Positions 16,623-25,762 are shown, counted from the stretch's first letter. The stretch: 52,104 bases of DNA from Algoriphagus sp. (GCA_023653075.1 JAMNXQ010000010.1:1-52104); one strand, 5' to 3'. Program-made: numbers and translations. Notes: generated from the sequence alone by a model not told the origin.

Positions 16623-17501
16623 TCAAATGATTTTTCTTCGCTTAAACCAGATAAAAATCAATAAGGAAATTCCAAACATAGCTGTCCAGGTGAAGTAATA
16701 TCCATATTCCCAGTTTAGCTCTGGCATAAACTTGAAATTCATTCCATAGACGCCCACCAAAAAAGTGAGTGGAAGGAAGAAGGCTGAAAATATGGTCAGC
16801 AGCTTCATTACTTCATTTGTTTTTTGTGAAGTACTAGATAAGTAAATGTTTAACAGGGAGTTGGCCTCATCTAAGAAATCTTCAAATTGAAGAATTAGAC
16901 TAGCTGTGGTTTCTTTTAAATCTTGAAGTTGTCCTTCATTCGTAGGATGTACATCCAAATGGAGAAGGACAGTTTGGGTCAAATGCAGCACTTTTTTACA
17001 AGATCGAGCCTTGGCCTTGGCAAAGTAGAGAGACTCTACGGAAAATCGGTTTCTCCGACCCAGAAATACATCACTTTCAAAACGATCCATTTCTTCGGAC
17101 AACCAATCGGCAGGGTCTTGGTAAGTCGCGAGCATTTTCTCAATAACTCTTAGAATTAAGGCTTCGGGATTTTCGAAATGTCCAGAAACCTCTTCCAGAA
17201 AAGGAAAAGACTTCTGGTGTACGGTAATCAAAACTTCGTTGGTAAAGAAGAATCCAATTTTATTGCTAAGCTCTGGAATGGTGGTGAGGCGCTCATTTGA
17301 TTTTACACTGTAAGCCCGTAAAATCATAAAGTTGAAATCGCCAACCTTTTCAAGTTTGGGTAGGTGTCCCACTTCCAACAAGTCTTCCAAGAGATGGGGA
17401 TTTAGCCCGAAAGGTTTGATGATTACCTTCAGTTCAGTCAATTTGGGATTTTCCAAATCGACCCATTTAAAGTTGGCAAATTCAGTATTTTTTTCTTTCA
17501 T
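16623..17501 (-). CDS. corA: CorA-family divalent cation transporter
   Basis: A 292-residue CorA-type channel, which imports Mg2+ (some members Co2+, Ni2+ or Zn2+) as a pentamer. The family hallmark YGMNF follows TM1 (FFLPLTFLVGVYGMNF) near residue 250, and a second hydrophobic span leads to a basic cytosolic end, FKRRKII. The large N-terminal domain is mixed alpha/beta with the long helices expected of the funnel. It is somewhat shorter than the roughly 316 residues of enteric CorA but complete. The ion cannot be told from sequence. It is convergent with rfbA and shares its terminator. Confidence 0.92.
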   Translation of the reverse strand: MKEKNTEFANFKWVDLENPKLTELKVIIKPFGLNPHLLEDLLEVGHLPKLEKVGDFNFMILRAYSVKSNERLTTIPELSNKIGFFFTNEVLITVHQKSFPFLEEVSGHFENPEALILRVIEKMLATYQDPADWLSEEMDRFESDVFLGRRNRFSVESLYFAKAKARSCKKVLHLTQTVLLHLDVHPTNEGQLQDLKETTASLILQFEDFLDEANSLLNIYLSSTSQKTNEVMKLLTIFSAFFLPLTFLVGVYGMNFKFMPELNWEYGYYFTWTAMFGISLLIFIWFKRRKII

Positions 17502-17561
17502 GACTGTTGATTTTGGGCAGCTTGTGTAGAACCGTTTATTCGATAGGAATGCCTAGTCCAT

Positions 17562-17873
17562 TTAAAATTTAGTTTGTTGGCTTTTATTTAAATTGCGGTC
17601 AAAAATAAAGGGGCCAAAGGGTAAAACGGAGGCCACCAACGCAAAAAAAGTTCTACTAAAACTCCATTTCAAACACTTTGAAGTAGGGTAAACTGCATAG
17701 ATGTAAACTACAAACAATAGTCCATGTGCCCAACCGGTGTATTTGACTGCAAGCGGCAGGTCAAAACCATACTTTAAGGGCATGGCTATTCCAAGTAGCA
17801 CTAAAAAAGAGAGGCCTTCAGCCAAACTGATCCATTTGAACCGTTTTGCCCAGCGTACTTGTGATTCGTTCAT
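17562..17873 (-). CDS. DUF3817 membrane protein
   Basis: A 103-residue integral membrane protein with three hydrophobic stretches: the first around WISLAEGLSFLVLLGIAMPLKY, the next around the GWAHGLLFVVYIYAV segment, the last around FALVASVLPFGPFIFD. The EGLSFL, KxxxGWAHG and PFGPFIFD landmarks match the DUF3817 family as I remember it; its function is unknown. The ATG overlaps the stop of the upstream psi-like gene (ATGA), so the two are co-translated, although I see no functional reason for the pairing. Confidence 0.85.
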   Translation of the reverse strand: MNESQVRWAKRFKWISLAEGLSFLVLLGIAMPLKYGFDLPLAVKYTGWAHGLLFVVYIYAVYPTSKCLKWSFSRTFFALVASVLPFGPFIFDRNLNKSQQTKF

Positions 17874-18478
17874 TTTGGTCCAATACTAAGGTTGAAAAGG
17901 AGTTGAAGTGTATTCCAAAGTTGTCTTTTTAAGGTTTTATCCTCTGAAATACTCGTGAGTGCATCTGCAAAGAGGTATTCTGTTTCGCCTTCCGTATGAA
18001 TTTCATAAGGGGTAATTGGGAGTTGGTTGATCGGATGTTTGACACGCCCAAACTTGAGCACCACATGGGCATTCAGGGCTTGAAAATCCTCCATGCTGCG
18101 GTTTTCAAGGCTTTCAGCAGCAAGTAACCCTACCTCAGTCATGGAATGGCCACAAGCGTTCAACATTTTTACGAGCATATCCATGACATCCGAATGGAGA
18201 TTGGATTCTTCGTGAACTAGGAGAATTCCTTTGGTGAAGTTCCCTCTTACCTGAATGGGGTCTAAAATTGGAGCAGATTGAATTTCCTCTGGTAAAATAG
18301 ACGCAACAGGGGTTCCTGCATTCAAATCAGCAGTTTTTCCTACTTCTACCGTTTGATTTGCACCTTGACTTTCTGGAGTCCCAAAAATCGACTGTTCGAT
18401 TTTTTTTTGATCTTCGGGAAGGAGAAAGATTGATTCTTCTAAAAAAGTTTGTAGGGATTCAAGACTGTCATTTTCCAT
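17870..18478 (-). CDS. Uncharacterised protein resembling DNA polymerase III psi subunit (HolD)
   Basis: A 202-residue soluble protein without signal or membrane span. The first ~80 residues are a low-conservation linker. The last ~120 look like a small alpha/beta domain: a strand GILLVHEE, a helix with MLVKMLNACG, a second strand HVVLKFGR, then an ADALTSI-type segment and a final helix KRQLWNTLQLLF. From memory this order matches E. coli HolD (strand RLVMVAN, helix VLRALTVS, strand SWRLG, PALTDL segment, helix ARAALWQQI). If right, it would link clamp loader and SSB. The similarity is at motif level and may be coincidental. I chose the ATG at 18478 over an upstream TTG at 18511. It overlaps the DUF3817 gene by ATGA. 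A conserved hypothetical protein is the safe label. Confidence 0.55.
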   Translation of the reverse strand: MENDSLESLQTFLEESIFLLPEDQKKIEQSIFGTPESQGANQTVEVGKTADLNAGTPVASILPEEIQSAPILDPIQVRGNFTKGILLVHEESNLHSDVMDMLVKMLNACGHSMTEVGLLAAESLENRSMEDFQALNAHVVLKFGRVKHPINQLPITPYEIHTEGETEYLFADALTSISEDKTLKRQLWNTLQLLFNLSIGPK

Positions 18479-18548
18479 GGCTAAAGTTGGCGAAAATTTA
18501 CCCTTTGGCAAAAATTTAGTAAGGGATCAGTAGGGTATATTTTAGCGA

Positions 18549-19502
18549 TTATTTTTTCATAAGTGGAGTTTCATCACAGGCTACATCCCCAACGATATAC
18601 TGCATGCCATCCAATAGAAATTGGAGTAAGGCAGGATTTTCGAAACTTTGCGCATTATGGGAGGGGGCAATGTACATGACCTTTCCATGACCTTCTGGTC
18701 GAATCCAAGCCACATAGGTTTTGCCAGATGTCAGTTTCTGATTGGCTCTTTGCCTTTCAATCTCCTCATTGTCAAAGTAAAGCAAGGGTGTAAAGTTTAG
18801 GTTAGAATAGGCGTTTTTGTAAAAATAGGGTTCGTCAATATGGGAGAACCCTTCTTTCGGAAATGCAGCAACCAAGGGATGGCTGGGATCTTCAAGCTTT
18901 ACCTGGATCGCCTGTTGGGGGGGATGGTAATCAAAACTAGCTCCCACCAATTCACTGAATTTAGCGGAATTATTCAAGGTGGTAATTCCTCCATGTAGCA
19001 GGAGAAGACCTCCGCCCTTTTTTACAAATTCGATGATGTTGCTCTCAAACTCTTGGGCCTTGGCCATCAAAAACGCAGAATCTGCAGTTGATTCTGCGCG
19101 GAGTTGATCCCAAAATAGGTGGCGATGGTCGGGCTTGGAGCAGGTGTTGTTCAAGATGACAGCATCGTATTTTGATAGGGATTCTTTTTCAAATTGATGG
19201 ATGTCTTTACTAGCGGTCACCTCAAACTGTCTGGATTTTGAACCAAGTATTTTGATTACTTCTTCGGTATGGGGGATGACCCAATGTTCGAAACCGGTGT
19301 GCAATGAAAGAACTAGGATTTTTTTTGGTGAAGTGCTTGGAAACCGGGTTTGAGAGGGGGCAAGTGCCTCTATTTGTTGTTTCCAGGCTTCATTCAATGG
19401 AATAATTGCTACATCTTGACCAAAAGTCAAAGTCGGAAGAAGAAGGATTAATAGTACAAAAAGTAATTTTTTACACCTAGTTTTTACATTCATGGTTGAC
19501 AT
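18549..19502 (-). CDS. ThuA-domain secreted protein
   Basis: A 317-residue protein with an N-terminal signal peptide (hydrophobic LLFVLLILLLPTLTFGQ) and a ThuA (trehalose utilisation) domain with a class I glutamine-amidotransferase-like fold. Landmarks are KILVLSLHTGFEHWVIPH, YDAVILNNTCS, FVKKGGGLLLLHGGI, SHPLVAAFP and the late HGKVMYIAPSHN. ThuA proteins often accompany Gfo/Idh/MocA oxidoreductases in sugar gene sets; here the gene is divergent from such a set and only 54 bases away. Its biochemical role is unknown. The start could be 19502 or the ATG three codons in (19493); both leave the signal intact. Confidence 0.88.
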   Translation of the reverse strand: MSTMNVKTRCKKLLFVLLILLLPTLTFGQDVAIIPLNEAWKQQIEALAPSQTRFPSTSPKKILVLSLHTGFEHWVIPHTEEVIKILGSKSRQFEVTASKDIHQFEKESLSKYDAVILNNTCSKPDHRHLFWDQLRAESTADSAFLMAKAQEFESNIIEFVKKGGGLLLLHGGITTLNNSAKFSELVGASFDYHPPQQAIQVKLEDPSHPLVAAFPKEGFSHIDEPYFYKNAYSNLNFTPLLYFDNEEIERQRANQKLTSGKTYVAWIRPEGHGKVMYIAPSHNAQSFENPALLQFLLDGMQYIVGDVACDETPLMKK

Positions 19503-19556
19503 TATGACTGATTAAACTCTATATTGAAACACTTAGCCCAATAACCTGAATTTCTT

Positions 19557-20525
19557 ATGTGTTTCAAAAAGAACATCCTAATTTTATTTTATTTTGTTAC
19601 TATTATTTTTCAAGCACAGTCCCAACAAGTAACCCTTCAAGAATCTACCAAAGGAATGGATTTTCTCTTGGATGGGAAGCTGATTCTCAGCTACCAAATG
19701 ACTAAAGAGCCTGTTCCTTCGGGTGTAAAGCAAGTTTACAGTAAATCTGGCTTTATTCACCCCATCCAATCTCCCAGTGGGCAATTATTAAGTAGGATTC
19801 AGCCAGAAGATCATTACCATCATTATGGAATTTGGGGTCCCTACACCCGAGCAACTATCGGAGGGAGAGAGGTTGATTTTTGGAACCTTGGAGATGAAAA
19901 GGGACGGGTAGATTTTTCACATGTCATCTCCAAAAAGCAAGCTGGAGGAGCTGCGGAATTGACTGTAAGGCAGAATCACATCGATCTTAAAGCTCCAGCA
20001 CAATCGCAGTTAGCCATGGAGGAAGATCTCCGCATCAAGGTAAAGCCTGCCGATAAGGGACGATACTTTGTGGACTACACCAGCACCTTGCAAACTGCCC
20101 TTTCGGGAGGGATCTTACTTGATGATTACCGCTATGGAGGAGGAATTGGATTCCGTGCAACAGAAGTTTGGGGAGATGCCAACAGCACCATCCTAACTTC
20201 AGAGGGCAAGGATCGCGCTACGGCTGATGGTTCCACTGCACGTTGGATTTTGGTAACAGGGCAGTCGGATCATTCCTCTGGGAAAAGCGGAATCCTATTT
20301 ATGAGTCACAATACAAATCAAGCACATCCCGAGCCTTTGCGGGTATGGCCTCCTGGGCAATATGAAGGGAAGGGAAATGTGTTTATTGAATTTTGCCCCA
20401 TTCGCCATACTTCTTGGGAGATACAGCCAGGAAAGCGCTATAGTTTGACCTACCGGATCCTTGTTTTTGATGGCGAATTGACTGTTCAAGAAGCCGATAA
20501 TTATTGGAAGTCCTTTGTGAAATAA
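19557..20525 (+). CDS. DUF6807 (PmoA-like) secreted protein
   Basis: A 322-residue protein with a signal peptide ending near FQAQSQ and a beta-rich body of the DUF6807 family, often annotated 'methane oxygenase PmoA' although it has nothing to do with methane. Landmarks are the HHYGIWGPYT motif with its histidines near residue 85, DDYRYGGGIGFRA near 190, ARWILVTG, and the final RYSLTYRILVFDG. The cluster of His residues suggests a metal or sugar site. It is first in a plus-strand run with two Gfo/Idh/MocA genes, divergent from ThuA, as in many Bacteroidota carbohydrate clusters. Function is inferred from this context only. Confidence 0.85.
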   Translation: MCFKKNILILFYFVTIIFQAQSQQVTLQESTKGMDFLLDGKLILSYQMTKEPVPSGVKQVYSKSGFIHPIQSPSGQLLSRIQPEDHYHHYGIWGPYTRATIGGREVDFWNLGDEKGRVDFSHVISKKQAGGAAELTVRQNHIDLKAPAQSQLAMEEDLRIKVKPADKGRYFVDYTSTLQTALSGGILLDDYRYGGGIGFRATEVWGDANSTILTSEGKDRATADGSTARWILVTGQSDHSSGKSGILFMSHNTNQAHPEPLRVWPPGQYEGKGNVFIEFCPIRHTSWEIQPGKRYSLTYRILVFDGELTVQEADNYWKSFVK

Positions 20526-20538
20526 AACCCCAATTCTC

Positions 20539-21918
20539 ATGGAAAGAAGAGATTTTATGAAAAAAACAGCCCTAGCAACGGCAGCATTTGGGATTCCAAC
20601 CCTTGTTCCTGCTTCTGTACTAGGAAAAAATGCACCCAGCAACAAAATTCAGATTGCCCAAATTGGCTGCGGAAGAATTGCACGAGATCATGATTTGCCT
20701 GGAGTTTGGAAACATGATGTGGCGCGTATCGTAGCAGTATCCGATCTAGATAGCAAGCGAATGGCTGAAGGAAAGCAATTCATTGAAAACCACTACACCC
20801 AAAAAATGGGGAGTCCTTATCTGGATGTAAAGCAAGTAGGAGACTACCGAGACTTGTTCAAAAGCAAGGATATCGATGCAGTGATTATTTCTACTCCTGA
20901 CCACTGGCATTCACAGCCCGCCATGGAGGCAGCTCTTGCAGGGAAGCACGTCTATCTTCAGAAACCAACCTCTTTGACCATCCATGAAGGAAGGCAATTG
21001 GTGGAAGTGATCCAACGAACCGGTGTGGTGCTGCAGCTAGGAACGCAACAGCGTTCTAGCGAGCAGTTTCGCTTAGCAGCGGAATTGGTACGAAATGGGA
21101 GAATAGGAAAGCTCCACACAGTTCGAATAGGCTTGCCTGGAGATCCTTCTGGCCCTGAAGCTCCTGCAATGCCGGTGCCTGCCAATTTGAATTTTGACAT
21201 GTGGCTGGGCTCCACTCCAGAAGTTCCCTACACCGAAATAGGCGTTCATCCCCAAAACGACTACGGTAGACCAGGTTGGTTACGCCACGAAAATTACGGG
21301 GCCGGGATGATTACTGGATGGGGTCAACATCATTTTGATTCAGCTGCATGGGGCATGAATACCGAGTTTTTTGGTCCCCAATACATTGAGGCTGTGGCAG
21401 AGTTTCCTCGGTCTGGTTTTTGGAATGTCCATGGGGACTTCTTGGTTAAGGCAACTTATGACAACGGCATTGTGATGCTGACTTCAGGCACCTATCCTAA
21501 TGGCATCCGTTACGAGGGAACTGAAGGCTGGATATGGGTGTCCCGAGGAAGTTACACGGCTTCAGCCTCGGACCCTGTCACTCAGGGCAACAATGCCAAA
21601 GCCTTAGACGCTTCCGATCCCAAAATACTGCTCTCTGTTTTGGGTGAGAATGAAATCAAATTTACCCGCAGTTCCTCTCACCATGGCAATTGGCTGGAAG
21701 CTATTCAAGGGAAGGCAGAATTACTTTCCCCAGTAGAAATTGGTCATAGATCTTGTTCCGTATGTTTGATTAGTCACATTGCCATGAAGTTGGGACGTAA
21801 ATTAGAATGGAATTCTGCCACGGAAGAATTTGTGAATGATTCGGAGGCCAATACCTACTTGAGTCGTGCCCAACGCAAGCCTTGGGGGACTGATTTGGTC
21901 TATCAAAAAAAGATGTAA
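20539..21918 (+). CDS. Gfo/Idh/MocA-family oxidoreductase with Tat signal
   Basis: A 459-residue NAD(P)-dependent oxidoreductase that probably oxidises or reduces a sugar hydroxyl. It starts with a twin-arginine signal (ERRDFMKKTALATA), so it should be exported folded with its cofactor to the periplasm. The Rossmann loop AQIGCGRIARDHD follows, then the usual Gfo motif IISTPDHWH and the substrate-site motif YLQKPTSL in place of the common EKP. The C-terminal domain has GWGQHHFDSAAWGM, which contains the catalytic His region seen in periplasmic family members. It lies 13 bases after the DUF6807 gene and 24 before the second oxidoreductase, so co-transcription is likely. Confidence 0.9.
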   Translation: MERRDFMKKTALATAAFGIPTLVPASVLGKNAPSNKIQIAQIGCGRIARDHDLPGVWKHDVARIVAVSDLDSKRMAEGKQFIENHYTQKMGSPYLDVKQVGDYRDLFKSKDIDAVIISTPDHWHSQPAMEAALAGKHVYLQKPTSLTIHEGRQLVEVIQRTGVVLQLGTQQRSSEQFRLAAELVRNGRIGKLHTVRIGLPGDPSGPEAPAMPVPANLNFDMWLGSTPEVPYTEIGVHPQNDYGRPGWLRHENYGAGMITGWGQHHFDSAAWGMNTEFFGPQYIEAVAEFPRSGFWNVHGDFLVKATYDNGIVMLTSGTYPNGIRYEGTEGWIWVSRGSYTASASDPVTQGNNAKALDASDPKILLSVLGENEIKFTRSSSHHGNWLEAIQGKAELLSPVEIGHRSCSVCLISHIAMKLGRKLEWNSATEEFVNDSEANTYLSRAQRKPWGTDLVYQKKM

Positions 21919-21942
21919 ATCTTACAAACCAAACGAGACCCC

Positions 21943-23316
21943 ATGCGAAAGTTGCTTCTTCTAATCCTATTTTCATTGATGGGAATCCCTTCTGCTTTTT
22001 GCCAAACCAAAAGAATTACTACTGGGATTGAACCTATCTTTAAGTTCATGACCTTAGATCCAGGTCATTTTCATGCGGGTTTGGTTCACAAGACCATGTA
22101 TCCAGGAGTAGATCCAACTCTAAATGTGTATGCCCCCGAAGGCCCAGAACTTCAGGATCATCTAGCGCGAATCAAAGGATACAATACCCGAGCAGAAGCA
22201 CCCACTTCCTGGATACCAAAGGTGTATGCTGGGGAGGATTACCTTCAAAAGATGCTTCAGGAGCAACCTGGCAATGTGATGATGGTGGCAGGGAAAAACG
22301 ATCAAAAAATAGACTACATTCTGAAAGCGCTTGGACAAGGCATCCATGTCTATGCTGACAAGCCCTTGGTGATAGATTCAGAAGGCTATCAAAAATTGAA
22401 AGAGGCTTACCAATTAGCAGGGAAAAAGGAAGTATTGCTCTTGGATATCATGACTGAGCGCTTCGAAATTACTACCTTACTTCAGCGGGAATTGTCTCAG
22501 ATTCCAGAATTATTTGGGGAGTTGGTAGAGGGATCGCCAGAGAATCCCGCCATCACCAAGGAATCGGTGCATCATTTCTTCAAGCAAGTTTCTGGCGCTC
22601 CATTGGTTCGACCAGATTGGTTTTTTGATGTGAAAAAAGAGGGGACAGGGATAGTGGATGTGACCACCCACTTGGTGGATTTAATCCAATGGGAGGCATT
22701 TCCAGATCAAATTTTAGATACAACAGATGTTCAACTCTATTTCTCCAAAATTTGGCCGACGAGTTTGACCTTGGACCAATTTAAGCAGGTCACTCAAAAG
22801 CCGTCTTTTTCGAAGGAATTGCTTCCCTACCAAAATAAAGGGAAGTTGGAAGTGATGAGCAATGGGGAGTTCCAATACACGTTACGCGGAAAACATGCCA
22901 AAGTGAGTGTGGTTTGGAATTTTCAAGCCCCAGAAGGGACAGGAGATACCCATTACAGTAGGATGCGCGGTACCCAGGCTAATCTGATTATCAGGCAAGG
23001 AAAAGAAGAGGGGTATAAACCTGTTCTCTATGTTGAGTTACTCGGATCTTCTCCCCTAATTTTGGAAAAAGCCCTTACAAAAACCCTTCAAAGCCGCTAT
23101 CCAGGCCTTGAATTGCAGCAACTCCCAAATGGAGAATACAAGGTGCTGGTCCCTGATCATTACCATACGGGGCATGAAGCCCATTTCGCTGAGGTAACCA
23201 AAAACTACCTACTTTACCTTAGGACGGGTTCTTTGCCGCCTTGGGAAGTTCCCAATACGCTTACCAAATACTACACCACCACGGAAGCCTTGAAGCTGGC
23301 AAGGAAAGACTTTTAA
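21943..23316 (+). CDS. Secreted Gfo/Idh/MocA-like protein with atypical nucleotide loop
   Basis: A 457-residue protein with a Sec signal peptide (LLLLILFSLMGIPSAFCQ). The fold pattern follows Gfo/Idh/MocA proteins: a first strand FKFMTLD, a helix, VMMVAGKN, then GIHVYADKPLV, matching the family's G-x-H-V-x-x-[ED]-K-P motif. The usual GxGxxG loop after the first strand is replaced by DPGHFHAGLVH. The C-terminal half resembles the 'putative oxidoreductase C-terminal' domain that accompanies this type, ending in the DHYHTGHEAHFAEV block rich in His. It may use its cofactor differently or act as a non-redox sugar-processing enzyme. It follows the Tat-exported oxidoreductase in the same run. Confidence 0.78.
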   Translation: MRKLLLLILFSLMGIPSAFCQTKRITTGIEPIFKFMTLDPGHFHAGLVHKTMYPGVDPTLNVYAPEGPELQDHLARIKGYNTRAEAPTSWIPKVYAGEDYLQKMLQEQPGNVMMVAGKNDQKIDYILKALGQGIHVYADKPLVIDSEGYQKLKEAYQLAGKKEVLLLDIMTERFEITTLLQRELSQIPELFGELVEGSPENPAITKESVHHFFKQVSGAPLVRPDWFFDVKKEGTGIVDVTTHLVDLIQWEAFPDQILDTTDVQLYFSKIWPTSLTLDQFKQVTQKPSFSKELLPYQNKGKLEVMSNGEFQYTLRGKHAKVSVVWNFQAPEGTGDTHYSRMRGTQANLIIRQGKEEGYKPVLYVELLGSSPLILEKALTKTLQSRYPGLELQQLPNGEYKVLVPDHYHTGHEAHFAEVTKNYLLYLRTGSLPPWEVPNTLTKYYTTTEALKLARKDF

Positions 23317-23364
23317 ACTTAAACTGATCCAAAGCAGTTAATAAAATTTACACTGCGCTGTCAA

Positions 23365-24768
23365 ATGACTAATCTTTCCTCTCCTTCTCCCAAACCTACT
23401 GTAGCGCTCGCGGGTGCAGGAGGATACATTGGAAGTTGGTTTATCGAGCAGTACAAGGATGCTTACCATCTGATAGGATTGAGTCGGGGAAAGGCCGTTT
23501 CAAATCCATTTCCACAAGTGGAATGGAGGCAAGTAGAATTGTATTCCATTACTTCCACAGCAGAGGCACTTCGAGGCGTGGACGTGGCTATTTATTTGGT
23601 TCATTCCATGAGTGCCTCCACACGACTCAATCAAGGGAGTTTTGAGGATACAGATTTAATTCTAGCCGATAACTTTAGTCGTGCGGCAGAAATCGCAGGA
23701 ATCAAGCAAATCATTTACCTAGGGGGATTGATCCCCGATGAACCTGAAGAACAGCTGTCTCGGCACCTGAAAAGTAGGTTGGAGGTGGAGCAAACATTAG
23801 GTTCAAGAACTGCGAAATTGACCGCAATTCGGGCATCCATCATTGTTGGGCCAGGGGGATCTAGTTTTGACATGATTAAAAACTTGGTGAAAAAATTACC
23901 GGTGCTCATGTGTCCCAAATGGACCAATTCCTTGACGCAACCCATTTCCTTGCGAGATACATTAGAAATCCTCACCACTTGCATTGGTAATCCACAGGTC
24001 TACAACCAAGTGATTGAAATCGGAAGTCCAGAAGTGATGAGTTACCGAGACATGCTTTCCCGTACCGCAAAAGTGATGGGGAAAAAGAGGCTTATCTTTT
24101 CTGTCCCCGTTTTCTCCTTGGGCTTTTCCAAATTCTGGGTAGGCTTGTTTGGAAAAACTCCGCCACAACTCGTGTCTCCCTTGGTGGAAAGTTTGAAGCA
24201 TACCTTGGTAGTCAATCCGGTGTATGCGTTTAAAGAAAAAGACTTGACTTACCTTAGGTACGAGGAGGCGGTAAAAGTTGCTCTTTCTACTCAAGAAAGG
24301 CCAAAATTACCCAAATTCGAGTACAAGAAAGGCCTGAAAAACACAGTCAGGTCCTTGCAACGGATGACCAATCTTGGGGAACACGATGCGCTTTGGGTGG
24401 CCTATCGTTATGCACTTTGGCTCCCTTATTATTTTCGTTTCCTCATTCGAGGAAAGGTCAGTGGAACTGATGTTCTTGGATTTCATTTGCTATGGGGCAA
24501 GAAGCCTATGCTGGAATTGACCCATGTACCCGATCGGAGCGATAGTCAAAGGCAATTGTTTTACATTACGGGAGGCTGGCTCGTCAAACGATACGATTAC
24601 GGATGGCTCGAATTCCGTGAAGTGTTGGATAGCAAGTACATCATCTCAGCGATTCATGAATTTGCACCGCGATTGCCTTGGTTACTTTACATCAATACCC
24701 AGGCTCGACTTCACCTTTGGGTCATGAATCGCTTTCAAAAGTATTTGGAAAAAAAAGCAGACCTTTGA
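23365..24768 (+). CDS. NAD(P)-binding SDR-like protein with DUF2867 domain
   Basis: A 467-residue protein with an atypical short-chain-dehydrogenase N-terminal half: the Rossmann loop VALAGAGGYIGSWF is at residues 13-26, then IYLVHSMS and IIYLGGLIPDE, and a helix carrying RASIIVGPGGSSFDMIKNL. The C-terminal ~150 residues (from about the GLKNTVRSLQRM segment) match the DUF2867 layout, ending in LHLWVMNRFQKYLE. Such two-domain proteins are annotated as NAD-dependent epimerase/dehydratases; the substrate is unknown. It follows the oxidoreductase run after 48 bases and may be a separate unit. Confidence 0.82.
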   Translation: MTNLSSPSPKPTVALAGAGGYIGSWFIEQYKDAYHLIGLSRGKAVSNPFPQVEWRQVELYSITSTAEALRGVDVAIYLVHSMSASTRLNQGSFEDTDLILADNFSRAAEIAGIKQIIYLGGLIPDEPEEQLSRHLKSRLEVEQTLGSRTAKLTAIRASIIVGPGGSSFDMIKNLVKKLPVLMCPKWTNSLTQPISLRDTLEILTTCIGNPQVYNQVIEIGSPEVMSYRDMLSRTAKVMGKKRLIFSVPVFSLGFSKFWVGLFGKTPPQLVSPLVESLKHTLVVNPVYAFKEKDLTYLRYEEAVKVALSTQERPKLPKFEYKKGLKNTVRSLQRMTNLGEHDALWVAYRYALWLPYYFRFLIRGKVSGTDVLGFHLLWGKKPMLELTHVPDRSDSQRQLFYITGGWLVKRYDYGWLEFREVLDSKYIISAIHEFAPRLPWLLYINTQARLHLWVMNRFQKYLEKKADL

Positions 24769-24811
24769 TTGCATTCCCGACGTTTACTAACCTGATTTAA
24801 TTTTTACTACG

Positions 24812-25762
24812 ATGAAGACCTTAGTTTTTAATAATGGCGATCAGCTGCCAATTCTCGGATTAGGAACCTGGAAAAGTAAGCCAGGAGAAGTTCGCAAGGC
24901 AGTATTTTGGGCAATTCAAGCTGGATATCGGCACCTAGATTGTGCTGCAATCTATCAAAATGAACGCGAAGTGGGGCAGGGAATCACTGATGCACTAGCA
25001 GAAGGACTCGTGAAGAGGGACCAACTTTTTGTAACTTCCAAACTTTGGAACAATGCACATCGTCTGGAGGATGTGAAACCTGCCTTAGAAAAGACTTTAG
25101 ATGACCTAAGATTAGATTACGTCGATCTTTATTTGATTCATTGGCCGATTGCATACAAGCCTGGAGTGGGATTTGCCACGCAGCGCGAAGAATATTACAC
25201 CTATCAGGACGTGCCCTTGAGCCAAACTTGGGGAGCCATGCAAGACCAAAAGCAAAGTGGACTTGCCAAGCACATTGGGGTATCTAATTTCAACCAAGCA
25301 AAGCTCAATGAACTTTTTGCAGTAGGGGGGCAAGGTCCCGAGATGAATCAAATCGAACTTCATCCCTACTTGCCCCAACAAGCCTTGGTAAACTTTTGCC
25401 ACGAAAAGGGGCTGTTGGTAACTGCCTATTCCCCTTTGGGATCACCTGACTCTCGTGCCGAAAAGCATGTGCAGGATCCCAAGTTATTGGAAGATGCAGT
25501 GGTCAAGGCTATCGCTCAAAAGCATAGCGCTAGTGTAGGTCAAGTTTTGATTGCTTGGTCCATCGCTCGAGAAATTGCTGTAATACCTAAATCTGTAAAT
25601 GAGGCACGAATTGTTGAAAATTTTGCGGCTGCAAACTTGACCTTGGATAGCGGTGACCTTGCTCAACTTCATGCGATAGGAACCCAGCACCGATTTGTGG
25701 ATGGTACCTTCTTCACTGGTTCAAAAAGCCCCTATCGCCTGACTGATCTTTGGGATAGTTGA
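24812..25762 (+). CDS. Aldo/keto reductase
   Basis: A 316-residue NADPH-dependent aldo/keto reductase with an (alpha/beta)8 barrel. The tetrad is visible: Asp in HLDCAAIYQNE, Tyr five residues on in the same motif, Lys in VTSKLWN and His in YLIHWP. The signature HIGVSNFN and the late VIPKSVNEARIVEN, which binds the NADPH 2'-phosphate, are also present. It reduces carbonyl groups of aldehydes or aldose sugars; the specific substrate is not evident. It lies 43 bases after the SDR gene and ends before a convergent TrpF-like gene. I see no clear terminator between them. Confidence 0.93.
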   Translation: MKTLVFNNGDQLPILGLGTWKSKPGEVRKAVFWAIQAGYRHLDCAAIYQNEREVGQGITDALAEGLVKRDQLFVTSKLWNNAHRLEDVKPALEKTLDDLRLDYVDLYLIHWPIAYKPGVGFATQREEYYTYQDVPLSQTWGAMQDQKQSGLAKHIGVSNFNQAKLNELFAVGGQGPEMNQIELHPYLPQQALVNFCHEKGLLVTAYSPLGSPDSRAEKHVQDPKLLEDAVVKAIAQKHSASVGQVLIAWSIAREIAVIPKSVNEARIVENFAAANLTLDSGDLAQLHAIGTQHRFVDGTFFTGSKSPYRLTDLWDS

